Origin: a virus | IMG/VR virus record: IMGVR_UViG_3300035701_000235 | Span: 1-26,782 of that record | Direction: 5' to 3' (one strand) | Length of the DNA: 26,782 nucleotides | Shown: positions 1-7,015 of the stretch, piece by piece | Layout of the letters: the number at the start of each line of letters is the position of its first letter | How positions within the stretch are numbered: the first letter of the stretch is position 1 | Translations under genes and position numbers: made by a program | Notes under the pieces: generated by a model | Seen by the model: the letters and a program-made list of their open reading frames with translations, nothing else | What the model was told of the DNA's origin: nothing | The model's database searches: none

Positions 1-34
1 AAAAAATATTACGGCGTTGGAATTTATGGGGTGA
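1..34 (+). CDS. C-terminal tail of an upstream gene (partial)
   Basis: Reading from base 2, ten sense codons (KNITALEFMG) run to a TGA at 32-34. The open frame reaches the window edge, and the stop lies just before the next gene's start at 40, the tight spacing used throughout this operon. Too little is visible to assign a function, and such a short open stretch could be chance. Confidence 0.25.
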   Translation, partial: KNITALEFMG

Positions 35-39
35 TATTT

Positions 40-954
40 ATGTCAAAAACAAAAATCGAGTGGGCTGATAGAGTTTGGAACCCTGCCACCGGATGCACAA
101 AGGTGAGTGCGGGGTGTGAGCATTGTTATGCCGAACGTATGGCTGCGCGTTTCTCCTATGGGCTAGAAGCGGGAGGACCGTTTCATGATGTCATCTCGGG
201 AGGAAAGTGGAATGGAAAAGCCCAGCTTCACCACGGCAGGTTGGAACAGCCTTTCCTCTGGAAGAAATCCTGTCGGGTTTTCGTGAACAGCATGGGCGAT
301 TTGTTCCACCCATCTGTGCCGGACGAATATCTTGAAAAAGTGTTTCGCGTCATGGATCAATGCGGCGCTCAAGCGAATTATGGTGACGGTAACTGTGGCC
401 ATCAGTTCATGATCCTAACAAAAAGACCGGAGCGCATGAGAGATTTTGTGGGTCGCTGGTGGAAATCCTACCACGATGTCGGTGTCGAACCTTATGCGGA
501 CAATATCTGGCTGGGCGTGACGGCTGAGAACCAGGCCGCGGCGAATGAGCGGATTCCACTCCTCCTCCAAACGCCGGCGGCGGTGCGCTTTGTCAGCGTT
601 GAACCCATGTTGGAACCCGTCAATTTGGAAACCTACCTCGAAGGAAAAGAGAAACCAAAACTCGATTGGGTCATTTGCGGCGGCGAGACCGGCCCGGGCG
701 CCAGGCCGATGGATCCTCTTTGGGTATGGTTACTGCTCGATCAATGCCAAATCACCAAGGTCCCGTTTTTTTTCAAATCGTGGGGAGAGTGGGGTGACGA
801 TGCAGCGTGGAGCCGTTGGTGCGAAGATCATGACACAAAAACATACGACTGGCCGGAAAACAGAAAACGGGGGAGCCGTTATCGGGTTGGTAGGAAAGCC
901 GCGGGGCGCGAGATTGGCGGGCGAACTTTTGATGAGTTTCCGGTATCAGAATGA
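40..954 (+). CDS. DUF5131 (phage Gp37/Gp68 family) protein
   Basis: A 304-aa protein of the DUF5131 family, common in phages and of unknown biochemical function. Seen: the N-terminal family signature KTKIEW...WNPATGC, then cysteines C19, C26 and C29 (C-x6-C-x2-C, followed by YAER). Near the C-terminus come CGGETGPGARPM and VPFFFKSWGEWG, also typical of the family. The three-cysteine arrangement resembles an iron-sulphur cluster site of the radical-SAM type, but that is inference. ATG at 40 is preferred over GTG at 31 because GGGGTGAT (27-34) lies at correct distance from 40. The family assignment rests on several conserved blocks and is firm. It stands alone upstream of the packaging genes, so its role in the phage cannot be read from context. 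Confidence 0.85.
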   Translation: MSKTKIEWADRVWNPATGCTKVSAGCEHCYAERMAARFSYGLEAGGPFHDVISGGKWNGKAQLHHGRLEQPFLWKKSCRVFVNSMGDLFHPSVPDEYLEKVFRVMDQCGAQANYGDGNCGHQFMILTKRPERMRDFVGRWWKSYHDVGVEPYADNIWLGVTAENQAAANERIPLLLQTPAAVRFVSVEPMLEPVNLETYLEGKEKPKLDWVICGGETGPGARPMDPLWVWLLLDQCQITKVPFFFKSWGEWGDDAAWSRWCEDHDTKTYDWPENRKRGSRYRVGRKAAGREIGGRTFDEFPVSE

Positions 955-963
955 GGCGACATT

Positions 964-1155
964 ATGCATTGTCCTGTATGTAATGGTTTCGGAAAAATAA
1001 AAGACCCAAGCGAGTGGGGAAGGACGCGCAGAAAAAAAGCGGTTATCGTTTTAAGAACCGCAGGTTTCGGAATTCGGGAGATCCAGAGATTGGTCGGATA
1101 TGTGTCGCCTCGTTCTGTTTCGCTGATATTGAAAAATTACATGAGTGAGGGATGA
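964..1155 (+). CDS. Small zinc-knuckle plus helix-turn-helix protein
   Basis: A 63-aa basic protein. The N-terminus CPVCNGFGKI has the C-x2-C-x-G-x-G form of a DnaJ-type or rubredoxin-like half zinc finger. Residues about 22-60 read as a helix-turn-helix, with a helix ending in VLRTAGFG, then IREIQRLVGY and SPRSVSLILKNYM. It starts nine bases after the DUF5131 stop with GAGGCGA (952-958) as ribosome site. A DNA-binding regulatory role is likely from the fold alone; the target is unknown. The next gene is a second small HTH protein, so the pair may act together. With a single CxxC, metal binding would need a dimer or a partner. Confidence 0.7.
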   Translation: MHCPVCNGFGKIKDPSEWGRTRRKKAVIVLRTAGFGIREIQRLVGYVSPRSVSLILKNYMSEG

Positions 1156-1156
1156 T

Positions 1157-1342
1157 ATGCGGAGAAAATATACGGAATTGCGAGACAAAGAGATCGTTCG
1201 GAGACTGAACGGCGGCGATTACCCAAAAAATATCGCCAGTGAACTTGGAATTACTCCGTCCCAGGTGTGGAATGCTCGACGGAGGGAAACAAAGTACAGG
1301 AAAGTACAGCAAATTACAGGAAATACCAGGAGCCTTTCTTAA
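1157..1342 (+). CDS. Small helix-turn-helix DNA-binding protein
   Basis: A 61-aa basic protein. Residues about 8-38 (KEIVRRLNGGDYPKNIASEL, then GITPSQVWNARRR) form a homeodomain-like/resolvase-type helix-turn-helix. The C-terminal tail is basic and low in complexity because it is encoded by four tandem 10-bp repeats (1291-1330). ATG at 1157 is chosen over GTG at 1145 because GAGGGA (1147-1152) precedes it at good spacing and the start then sits just past the previous stop (1153-1155). Likely a regulator or a DNA-binding accessory of packaging or late transcription. It might bind the repeats inside its own 3' end, but that is inference. Confidence 0.7.
   Translation: MRRKYTELRDKEIVRRLNGGDYPKNIASELGITPSQVWNARRRETKYRKVQQITGNTRSLS
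1291..1330 (+). repeat. Four tandem 10-bp iteron-like repeats
   Basis: AAAGTACAGG, AAAGTACAGC, AAATTACAGG and AAATACCAGG follow each other with no spacer. The 10-bp period is close to one helical turn, so a bound protein would contact the same DNA face at each unit. The array lies in the last codons of the HTH gene and ahead of the hairpin cluster. Because 10 is not a multiple of 3, each unit is read in a different frame, so a protein-level repeat cannot explain the conservation. Confidence 0.75.
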
Positions 1343-1364
1343 CTTATTGCAGTACACTGAAGTC

Positions 1365-1414
1365 AGGTGAGAGTCCCGACAGGAGGAGTAGATGTCGGAG
1401 CTTTCACCTTTTTT
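1365..1414 (+). terminator. Long hairpin with T-run, enclosing a ribosome site
   Basis: Bases 1365-1380 pair with 1394-1409 (16 positions, one C-A mismatch, two G-T wobbles). The 13-base loop AGGAGGAGTAGAT is followed at 1409-1414 by six T. The shape fits an intrinsic terminator. The loop also holds a perfect Shine-Dalgarno and the first two bases of the ATG at 1392, so the fold may instead act as a translational switch for the 82-aa frame. First of three such hairpins in 180 bases. Confidence 0.55.
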
Positions 1415-1640
1415 GTTTCACGGCAAAAACGTAAAAAATATATTTAAGGGATTCTCACCGACTCCCGACAGGTCCGGCGGAAATTCACATGCCGGGCCTT
1501 CTTTTTTTAAGCAGGTCGCCGTTATTATCATGGCGGCCTTTCTTTTTGGTGTTGTCATCGTATTTGCCACGGGTTGCGCCGGGAAGAATGAATATCAAGA
1601 ACGAGAAATCATTGACCCATTATTGATTGCCAGATTTTGA
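1392..1640 (+). CDS. Possible small membrane lipoprotein
   Basis: An 82-aa frame. Residues about 41-60 (QVAVIIMAAFLFGVVIVFAT) are strongly hydrophobic and lead into GCAGKNE, an acceptable but weak lipobox with Cys at +1. ATG at 1392 has a perfect AGGAGG five bases upstream. An alternative ATG at 1530 would start directly at the hydrophobic segment and look like a normal signal peptide, but it has no good ribosome site. The first 46 residues look unlike a designed domain and overlap hairpin/T-run structures, so this stretch may really be leader RNA. After the stop, a different frame stays protein-like to 1699. Function is unknown; a spanin-like or surface lipoprotein is possible only by analogy. 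Confidence 0.4.
   Translation: MSELSPFLFHGKNVKNIFKGFSPTPDRSGGNSHAGPSFFKQVAVIIMAAFLFGVVIVFATGCAGKNEYQEREIIDPLLIARF
1471..1508 (+). terminator. Rho-independent terminator-like hairpin
   Basis: GGTCCGGC (1471-1478) pairs with GCCGGGCC (1491-1498) over eight positions with one G-T wobble, plus an outer A-T pair. The loop is 12 bases and is followed by TTC and seven T. This is a textbook intrinsic terminator shape on the + strand. It lies inside the 82-aa frame and would end transcription of the upstream HTH genes before the packaging operon unless antitermination or read-through occurs. Confidence 0.6.
1514..1547 (+). terminator. Second terminator-like hairpin in tandem
   Basis: GGTCGCC (1514-1520) pairs with GGCGGCC (1532-1538), with one G-T wobble, an outer A-T pair and an 11-base loop, followed by TTTCTTTTT (1539-1547). 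It comes 6 bases after the previous T-run, forming a tandem terminator. It overlaps the hydrophobic segment of the 82-aa frame, so part of the T-richness could come from the hydrophobic codons. Confidence 0.45.
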
Positions 1641-1676
1641 GCGACTCGCATAAAGACCATCCGGGCTATGAGCCGA

Positions 1677-1692
1677 TGCCGGGAAACCGGCA
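1677..1692 (+). other. GNRA-capped hairpin in intergenic gap
   Basis: TGCCGG and CCGGCA pair perfectly around a GAAA tetraloop, a very stable RNA element. No T-run follows, so it is not a terminator. It lies in the 115-base gap 1641-1755, in which I see no convincing promoter; a smaller GGCT/AGCC hairpin (1664-1674) precedes it. It could be an RNA processing or stability element of the packaging operon's leader. Confidence 0.4.
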
Positions 1693-1755
1693 GATTTAAC
1701 AGCAGTTCTATTATGCGCGTAGTACAGTGACAATTGAAATTTTGGGGAAAAACGC

Positions 1756-1932
1756 ATGAAAAAGAAAACGAAATACACGGTGGGGAAAGAATTTGGGGAC
1801 AATGCTTCGCGTGCCCAGATGTGCGATGGAGTCGGGAGGCTTTGCACTCTTTTGAATCAAAGAATCCTCGGCTGTGCCGACCGGGAGGAATTGCGCGGGA
1901 AGATGATCGTGGTCACGGTTGAGGTGAGGTGA
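1756..1932 (+). CDS. Hypothetical 58-aa protein before the small terminase
   Basis: ATG at 1756 to TGA at 1930-1932 gives a 58-aa product beginning MKKKTKYTVG and ending KMIVVTVEVR. It has normal amino acid composition and a central helix-like stretch with three Cys. GGGG (1744-1747) lies eight bases upstream as a modest ribosome site. A longer frame on the same strand (from 1734) gives a less natural Trp/His/Arg-rich sequence and is rejected. The 3' end, GAGGTGAGGTGA, doubles as the ribosome site of the small terminase gene, so the two are translationally linked. I do not recognise the family. Confidence 0.55.
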   Translation: MKKKTKYTVGKEFGDNASRAQMCDGVGRLCTLLNQRILGCADREELRGKMIVVTVEVR

Positions 1933-1938
1933 CTTTCA

Positions 1939-2439
1939 ATGAATGTATCAATGGGACGAAAAGATACTCGATTCAAAAAAGGGCACAAGCTTGCTCCCGG
2001 AGGAGCGAGAGAGGGCGCAGGCCGTCCCTCTGAAATTCATCGTGCCGAATGTCGACGACTTTTTGAAGAAAACAAATTTCGTGAAATGCTTTGCGCCGCC
2101 GCCAACGGTAAAAATGTTGACATCACAATAAACATGGACGGAAAAATTATCCACATTCCCACCGGTTTCGGAAACAAACTGAAAGCGATTGCATGGCTTG
2201 GCGAGCAAGGGTATGGCAAGGCACCTCAGGAAATTCAGCACACCATTTCCCCGGAAACGCTTGAGAAATTTGAACGTCAACTCCTGAGCATCTTCAACGC
2301 TTATGTCCCAAAAATGTGCCCGCATTGCAGGACAGCGCTCAAGTTGCCTCCGAATCTCGCAAAAGAAATTATGGAACTTTCCAAAATATTCGAACAGGAG
2401 GAGACGGATGCCTCCGTCATTGACGCGGCCAAGGTCTAA
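1939..2439 (+). CDS. terS: Putative terminase small subunit
   Basis: A 166-aa protein directly upstream of, and overlapping, the large terminase, the usual place of the small subunit that recognises DNA for packaging. The N-terminus RFKKGHKLAPGG followed by AREGAGRPS is the basic motif common at the start of phage small terminase-like and DUF5681-like proteins. A mixed helical region follows, with a C-terminal CPHC and acidic helices (about residues 125-160) that could contact the large subunit. ATG at 1939 has GAGGTGAGGTGA (1921-1932) at ideal spacing; ATG at 1951 is an alternative. The call rests mainly on position and the N-terminal motif, since small terminases diverge strongly. Confidence 0.65.
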   Translation: MNVSMGRKDTRFKKGHKLAPGGAREGAGRPSEIHRAECRRLFEENKFREMLCAAANGKNVDITINMDGKIIHIPTGFGNKLKAIAWLGEQGYGKAPQEIQHTISPETLEKFERQLLSIFNAYVPKMCPHCRTALKLPPNLAKEIMELSKIFEQEETDASVIDAAKV

Positions 2440-3946
2440 CTCCGCGGCGCTTGCCGAAGTTGTGCGGCGCGTAGGCCAGGGCATGATCCCGAACGAGATC
2501 AGCCTCCGTGATTTCATTGAGCGTGGTTGGCGTATCATCGAGCCCGCCACACCTCTCGAACTCAACTGGCATCACGATCTCATCCTCGAATATCTGGAGG
2601 CCGCATTCCTACGGAAGATCAAACGTCTCGTCATTAACGTTCCTCCACGAACGCTCAAGTCCATCCTGACGTCAGTGTTGTGGCCCGCATGGGCCTGGAC
2701 GCGCGCCCCGTGGAGCAGGTGGATGTTCACCTCCTACTCGCAGAGCCTGGCCACGGAGTTCTCAACCCGCCGGCGCCGGGTGATCAAAGACGACTGGTAT
2801 CAGGGCCAGTGGGGGAAGTTTGTGAATCTGGCCTTGGATCAGGACATGAAGACGGAGTTTGAGAATAAGCAAACCGGAAAGATGCAGAGCACATCAACTG
2901 GTGGTACGACCACGGGCAAGGGCGCGGACTACATTGTCATGGACGACCCGCAGAATCCGAAGATGGCGGAATCCGAGGCGGAGCGAAAAAGCACAAACGA
3001 ATTTTATACCAACACCCTGCTCTCCCGACTCAACAACAAAAAAACAGACGTCATGGTGTTGGTGCAACAGCGACTACATGCGGAAGACACAACGTCGCTC
3101 GTCCTGAAAGAGGGAGGATGGGAACATGTTTGCGTTCAGGCTCTCGCTCAAGCGCGCAAGACCTACTCGTTCCCGATTTCCAAAAAGAAGCACATCGTCA
3201 AGGTGGGGGAATATCTTCAGCCTTTGAGAGAGGGACCGGCGGAATATGCGAAGTTGCGAAAAGGGATGGGCGAGCGCACTCACGACGCCCAGTATCAACA
3301 GGCGCCCACATCCGAGGTGGGGAATATTTGGAAACGGCATTACTGGAACTTCTACAACGCGCTCCCAAAAGAATTTGATTTTGTCCTTCAATCATGGGAC
3401 ATGACTTTTACGGACACGACCGGTTCCTCTTTCGTGAGTGGTCAAGTTTGGGCGATGATCGGGGCAAAGAAATATTTGCTCGACGAGGTTCACGCGCAAC
3501 TCAACTACCCCAACTCCAAGCGCGCCATGCTCGCCCTCCTGGCCAAGTGGCCGAGCACGAGGGCCGTACTGGTCGAGGACAAGGCAAACGGCCCCGCTAT
3601 AGTTGCGGACCTGAAGAGCACTATCCCGGGGATGATACCCGTCACGCCTCTCGGTGACAAGATCGTGCGCGCCGTGGCGGTAACACCGACGATCGAAGCC
3701 GGCGACTGCTACATTCCCTCCCCCGAGATCGCGCCGTGGGTTAACGAATGGCTCAACGAGACGGCGGCCTTTCCCGAGCAAAAACTCAAGGATCGGGTGG
3801 ACGCGGCCAGCCAGGCGCTTTCGAGGATGGACGAGTTGGCGCTCGTACTGGCCGGCGCGAAAGAGGCACAGTCGGAACATGAAGGGCTTGACGACGGGAT
3901 GGGCGAAACAGTGTTTAACGAAGAAGAGGTTTTTTCCAATGTTTGA
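2408..3946 (+). CDS. terL: Terminase large subunit (ATPase-nuclease)
   Basis: A 512-aa DNA-packaging motor. N-terminal ATPase: Walker A variant VPPRTLKS (residues 78-85), the SYSQSLA segment near 109-115, and Walker B YIVMDD (175-180). C-terminal RNase H-like nuclease: QSWDMTF (D331), VEDKANG (E390, D391), and DRVDAASQAL near 470 supplying the last acidic residue. Length is normal for the family with this C-terminal domain. ATG at 2408 is chosen for the CAGGAGGAGA just upstream. It overlaps the small terminase by 32 bases, and its last 8 bases overlap the portal gene, so the three are likely translationally coupled. It moves DNA into the prohead through the portal and cuts concatemers. Confidence 0.95.
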   Translation: MPPSLTRPRSNSAALAEVVRRVGQGMIPNEISLRDFIERGWRIIEPATPLELNWHHDLILEYLEAAFLRKIKRLVINVPPRTLKSILTSVLWPAWAWTRAPWSRWMFTSYSQSLATEFSTRRRRVIKDDWYQGQWGKFVNLALDQDMKTEFENKQTGKMQSTSTGGTTTGKGADYIVMDDPQNPKMAESEAERKSTNEFYTNTLLSRLNNKKTDVMVLVQQRLHAEDTTSLVLKEGGWEHVCVQALAQARKTYSFPISKKKHIVKVGEYLQPLREGPAEYAKLRKGMGERTHDAQYQQAPTSEVGNIWKRHYWNFYNALPKEFDFVLQSWDMTFTDTTGSSFVSGQVWAMIGAKKYLLDEVHAQLNYPNSKRAMLALLAKWPSTRAVLVEDKANGPAIVADLKSTIPGMIPVTPLGDKIVRAVAVTPTIEAGDCYIPSPEIAPWVNEWLNETAAFPEQKLKDRVDAASQALSRMDELALVLAGAKEAQSEHEGLDDGMGETVFNEEEVFSNV

Positions 3947-5723
3947 ACTCCTGAAAAACTGGTATGGGGCGCACATTGAGGAAAGCCGTGTGCGACTGGC
4001 GCAGGTTCGTAACCGCCTCGAAATGGAAGAGGTGATGTCCTCAACGATTGAGGAAGCCTCGAATCTGGTGACTGAGAAATCGATGGGCGGCGGATGGGAT
4101 AGAACCGGCGGGACCTCTCAATATTGCCACACACCGTCAGATCAGCAGTCCATGCTAAAGCAGTGCCGAAACGCCGCACGTTTTGATCCAAACGCAAAGG
4201 CCGCTCTCATGACGGCGGTTTATTACATCGTCGGCGAAGGTGTGAAGGTTAACCCACAATCGAAGGATCACCGCATACAAAAACTCTGGCGGGAATTTTG
4301 GGATTCCCCCAGAAACCATATGGCACTTCGATTTCCGGAACTTGTACTTCGGACGTTCCGCGACGGTGAAATACTTTTGCAGTATTACAGCAGGGACGAA
4401 GCAGGTCAACCGTCATGGAAAACAACCGTCCGTTTTCGTGATGTTGAACTGCTATCGCAGCCAACCATCGGACAGGATGGGACGGGCAATGACGCTTCTC
4501 AGGGGATCAGAATTGATCCGAACGACCCAGAAAAGGAGATCGCTTTCTTTTTGAGAAAGAACTACACGAGCTCGGAAATAGAATCCGTCGACGCAAAAGA
4601 AATTCAGCACATCAAGATTCTTTCTGATTCGGAACAAAAGCGTGGTGAGTCCTACCTCCAGGCTTCGCTAGACCTTTTCAGTTACTACAAGGACTGGCTC
4701 AAATACCGGATCATCCTCAACAAGGTCCGCACGGCAATCGTGCTGATCCGAAAGGTGGAGGGCGGAACATCCGACGACGTGAAAGCCATCGCCAACAAAA
4801 TCTCCGAATCTTCCACAGCCAGAACCGGACAAGTCAAAAAGCAACTTCCTCCCCCTGGAACCATTCTTAACGCCAACAGTGGCGTGGACTACCGTTTTGA
4901 ATCAGCCAACATTAACGCAGGAGACGCCTCCGAGGATGGCCGCAATATTAAACTCGGAATGGCCGCGGCGACAAACATGCCGGAGTATGTTTTCGGTGAT
5001 GCGAGCAACTCCAACTACGCATCCACGCTGATTGCGGAGTCTCCTTTTGTGAAAGGGATCCGTTTCTGGCAAACCTTCTTTGAGCAACATCTCAAAGAAA
5101 TGTTTCGGCGTGTTGTGCAGGCGGCCGTTGATGCAGGCAAGCTGACGGCGCCGACCGAGGAAGATATTTTTCAGGATCCAGGATCAAAGCAAATAACGGA
5201 AGCAGTCGACCCGAACGTGCCCCCTAAACCTGCCGATGAACCTTCAAAGGTACCGGCCAATGTTTCGGAACCGAACCCAAAGGGTGGCGACAAGGAATCC
5301 GGAACTGGATCCATGATTTCGGAAGCGGAAGCATTTTTCAAATGTGACGTGCAATGGCCGGAGATCGTGCATCGGGACATGAAAGCGACGACGGACGCCA
5401 TCATCGCCCAGGTCAACGCCAAACTCGTGAGCGAGCCGACGGCGTCGCAGATGCTCGGGCATGACTACGACGAAGAAGTCCGGCGTCAACAACTCGTCGA
5501 AGAGGGTGCGGAGCATAATCCATTCAAGCAAAAAACGGATTCATTCGGGGACCCCCAGATGGACGCGGAAGTCAATGACTTGATGGCAGGTCTATCGCCG
5601 GAAGAGTCCGACGCGATACTCAAGAGTGGAGACGCGGGAAGCGTGATGAAACTGCTCAAGAAAAAGAAAGGGATCATTCCGGGCGTGCCGGGCGGAAAAC
5701 CGCCGGTCGCTCTGACCCAATAG
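3939..5723 (+). CDS. Portal protein, lambda family
   Basis: A 594-aa portal that forms the dodecameric DNA channel at one capsid vertex. Family features in order: FDPNAKAALMTAVYYIVGEG (about residues 84-103), the dimension segment WREFWDSP, FRDGEILLQYY, then SEQKRGESYLQASLDLFSYY with the lambda-portal RG-x-S motif. Later come NMPEYVFGDASNSNYAST and SPFVKGIRFWQTFF. A Pro/Lys/Glu-rich linker (about 425-470) and a charged C-terminal region follow and are less conserved. ATG at 3939 has AAGAGGT (3924-3930) upstream; extending to 3879 would only read through the terminase gene in another frame. It follows the large terminase with an 8-base overlap, the normal gene order. Confidence 0.93.
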   Translation: MFELLKNWYGAHIEESRVRLAQVRNRLEMEEVMSSTIEEASNLVTEKSMGGGWDRTGGTSQYCHTPSDQQSMLKQCRNAARFDPNAKAALMTAVYYIVGEGVKVNPQSKDHRIQKLWREFWDSPRNHMALRFPELVLRTFRDGEILLQYYSRDEAGQPSWKTTVRFRDVELLSQPTIGQDGTGNDASQGIRIDPNDPEKEIAFFLRKNYTSSEIESVDAKEIQHIKILSDSEQKRGESYLQASLDLFSYYKDWLKYRIILNKVRTAIVLIRKVEGGTSDDVKAIANKISESSTARTGQVKKQLPPPGTILNANSGVDYRFESANINAGDASEDGRNIKLGMAAATNMPEYVFGDASNSNYASTLIAESPFVKGIRFWQTFFEQHLKEMFRRVVQAAVDAGKLTAPTEEDIFQDPGSKQITEAVDPNVPPKPADEPSKVPANVSEPNPKGGDKESGTGSMISEAEAFFKCDVQWPEIVHRDMKATTDAIIAQVNAKLVSEPTASQMLGHDYDEEVRRQQLVEEGAEHNPFKQKTDSFGDPQMDAEVNDLMAGLSPEESDAILKSGDAGSVMKLLKKKKGIIPGVPGGKPPVALTQ

Positions 5724-5737
5724 GGAGAAAACACAAT

Positions 5738-5899
5738 ATGCCAATAGGATCTGTTTCAGCAGTTGATGCGCAAAAAGTCACTGATCGAGCATGGCAAATA
5801 CAAAACCAGATATCCGAAATCATCCGGAATTTGACACTTGCCAAGGCCGAAGAACTTCTGAAGATTGTTCAAAACTTCAATGATGAGTTGCACCCCTAG
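5738..5899 (+). CDS. Hypothetical 53-aa helical protein
   Basis: ATG at 5738 to TAG at 5897-5899, a 53-aa product beginning MPIGSVSAVDAQ. It is almost entirely predicted helix with Gln/Ile/Leu spacing suggesting a short coiled coil (about residues 12-50). GGGAGA after the portal stop serves as ribosome site, and its stop directly abuts the next gene's ATG at 5900. Position between portal and MuF-like gene, and coiled-coil nature, resemble the small gpW-size or head-assembly accessory proteins found there in other phages, but I do not recognise the family. Confidence 0.6.
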   Translation: MPIGSVSAVDAQKVTDRAWQIQNQISEIIRNLTLAKAEELLKIVQNFNDELHP

Positions 5900-7015
5900 A
5901 TGGCGAAGATCCTCTCATCAATCGAAGCGAAGAAAATCTACTCCCGCTATCCCGCGTTGGCGCGTACGCGCACATGGGTAACGATCGACGAGCTTCTCAA
6001 TGCCGGGCAGATCGACTCGGCATGGTCCCTGGCGGAGAAGGTCTCCAAGGCGTCCAAACAGATCAACGCCCAAAATATAACGGCTAGGAAGTTGAGGGTT
6101 GAACGCCTGAAGTTCTTCGCTTTGCAGGGCGCGATGATCGCAGAACTCCAGAGCCTGATGCAGGCGGCGGGCAAGCGAATCACTGACCAAGCGCAGGGGG
6201 CCAAACCGACACCCGCCTCTTTGCGCGATGTCAAGCGAATGGTGACAGTTGAGATGGGGATTCTCAGGCGTGCCATGATGAAGTGGGTGACGGATGCTGT
6301 CTGGGGTTCCGTGGAGATGGGTTTTCGAAACGTTGAAGCCGCACTCCTGCCGGTCTTCAAAGACAATCAAGAATGTCTTGACCAAGAGACTTGGAAGGAA
6401 ATGAATTTGATGGAAGAGCGGTTGACCTTCAGCATGGCGAAGACTCTGGCGAACAACGGAACCCCACAGATGGCGAAAAGTTCACAGGCATACCAGTCCG
6501 CCACCGACAATGCGTATCGGAACATCGTCAAGAAGAACAACGCGGGACTTCAGCTCTTTTCCAGAATCTGGGATTTGACGAAGCGTTCGGAGTTGGACCT
6601 TCAACGGATTTTGGAACGCGATATTTCAATCGGAACTTCTAGCAGGGACCTTGCAAAGAACGTCAAAGGCTACCTTTCGGACGAACCCGTATCCGGCCCT
6701 GGGGTCTACACCAAGCCGATGGCGAACGCCATGCGGATGGCGAGGACGGAGATGAACCGCGCCTACGTCGCCGCCCAGGCGGAGTGGGCGAAGACTCGGG
6801 GGTGGGTTGACGGTTTGATGGTCACATTATCTTCCGCACACGACGGTGGATCAGAGTGTGACTGCGAGGCGAACGCGGGCAAGGTCATGGATCCGGAGAC
6901 CTTCGCGGACACAGTGCCCTTCCACCCCCATTGCATGTGTTACGCGACGGTCGTCATCAAGGATGAATACGTAAATTTCGAGGAGGGGGTCAAAAATGCC
7001 GTCGCCGTTCTTTGA
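5900..7015 (+). CDS. MuF/SPP1 gp7-like minor head protein
   Basis: A 371-aa head morphogenesis protein of the MuF/SPP1 gp7 type, a minor capsid component that associates with the portal and DNA. The C-terminal domain carries MRMARTEMNRAYVAAQAEWA, then SSAHDGG...CDC...AG, and finally PFHPHCMCYATVV. This His/Cys set (C-x-C and HPHC-x-C) is the family's conserved, probably metal-binding, core. The N-terminal two thirds is helical and variable. It starts immediately after the preceding 53-aa gene, and its last 20 bases overlap the glycosyltransferase gene. No toxin or enzyme domain is fused at the C-terminus. Confidence 0.88.
   Translation: MAKILSSIEAKKIYSRYPALARTRTWVTIDELLNAGQIDSAWSLAEKVSKASKQINAQNITARKLRVERLKFFALQGAMIAELQSLMQAAGKRITDQAQGAKPTPASLRDVKRMVTVEMGILRRAMMKWVTDAVWGSVEMGFRNVEAALLPVFKDNQECLDQETWKEMNLMEERLTFSMAKTLANNGTPQMAKSSQAYQSATDNAYRNIVKKNNAGLQLFSRIWDLTKRSELDLQRILERDISIGTSSRDLAKNVKGYLSDEPVSGPGVYTKPMANAMRMARTEMNRAYVAAQAEWAKTRGWVDGLMVTLSSAHDGGSECDCEANAGKVMDPETFADTVPFHPHCMCYATVVIKDEYVNFEEGVKNAVAVL

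Noticed and set aside
1291-1330. A CRISPR-like repeat array
   Set aside because: Units of 10 bp with no spacers and sequence drift do not fit a CRISPR array.
1343-1391. A tRNA or other structured RNA gene in the short gap
   Set aside because: The segment forms a simple hairpin with T-run, with no cloverleaf or T-loop sequence.
1600-1755. A sigma-70 promoter for the packaging operon
   Set aside because: TTGACC and TTGATT boxes occur near 1612 and 1623, but no -10 box stands at the right distance from either.
1734-1922. A 62-aa plus-strand frame before the small terminase
   Set aside because: The frame starting at 1756 in another phase gives a more natural protein, ends exactly at the small terminase ribosome site and is preferred.
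1948-2565. A 205-aa open frame on the minus strand across the terminase small and large genes
   Set aside because: Both genes on the plus strand have family motifs and ribosome sites, and the minus product has no recognisable features.
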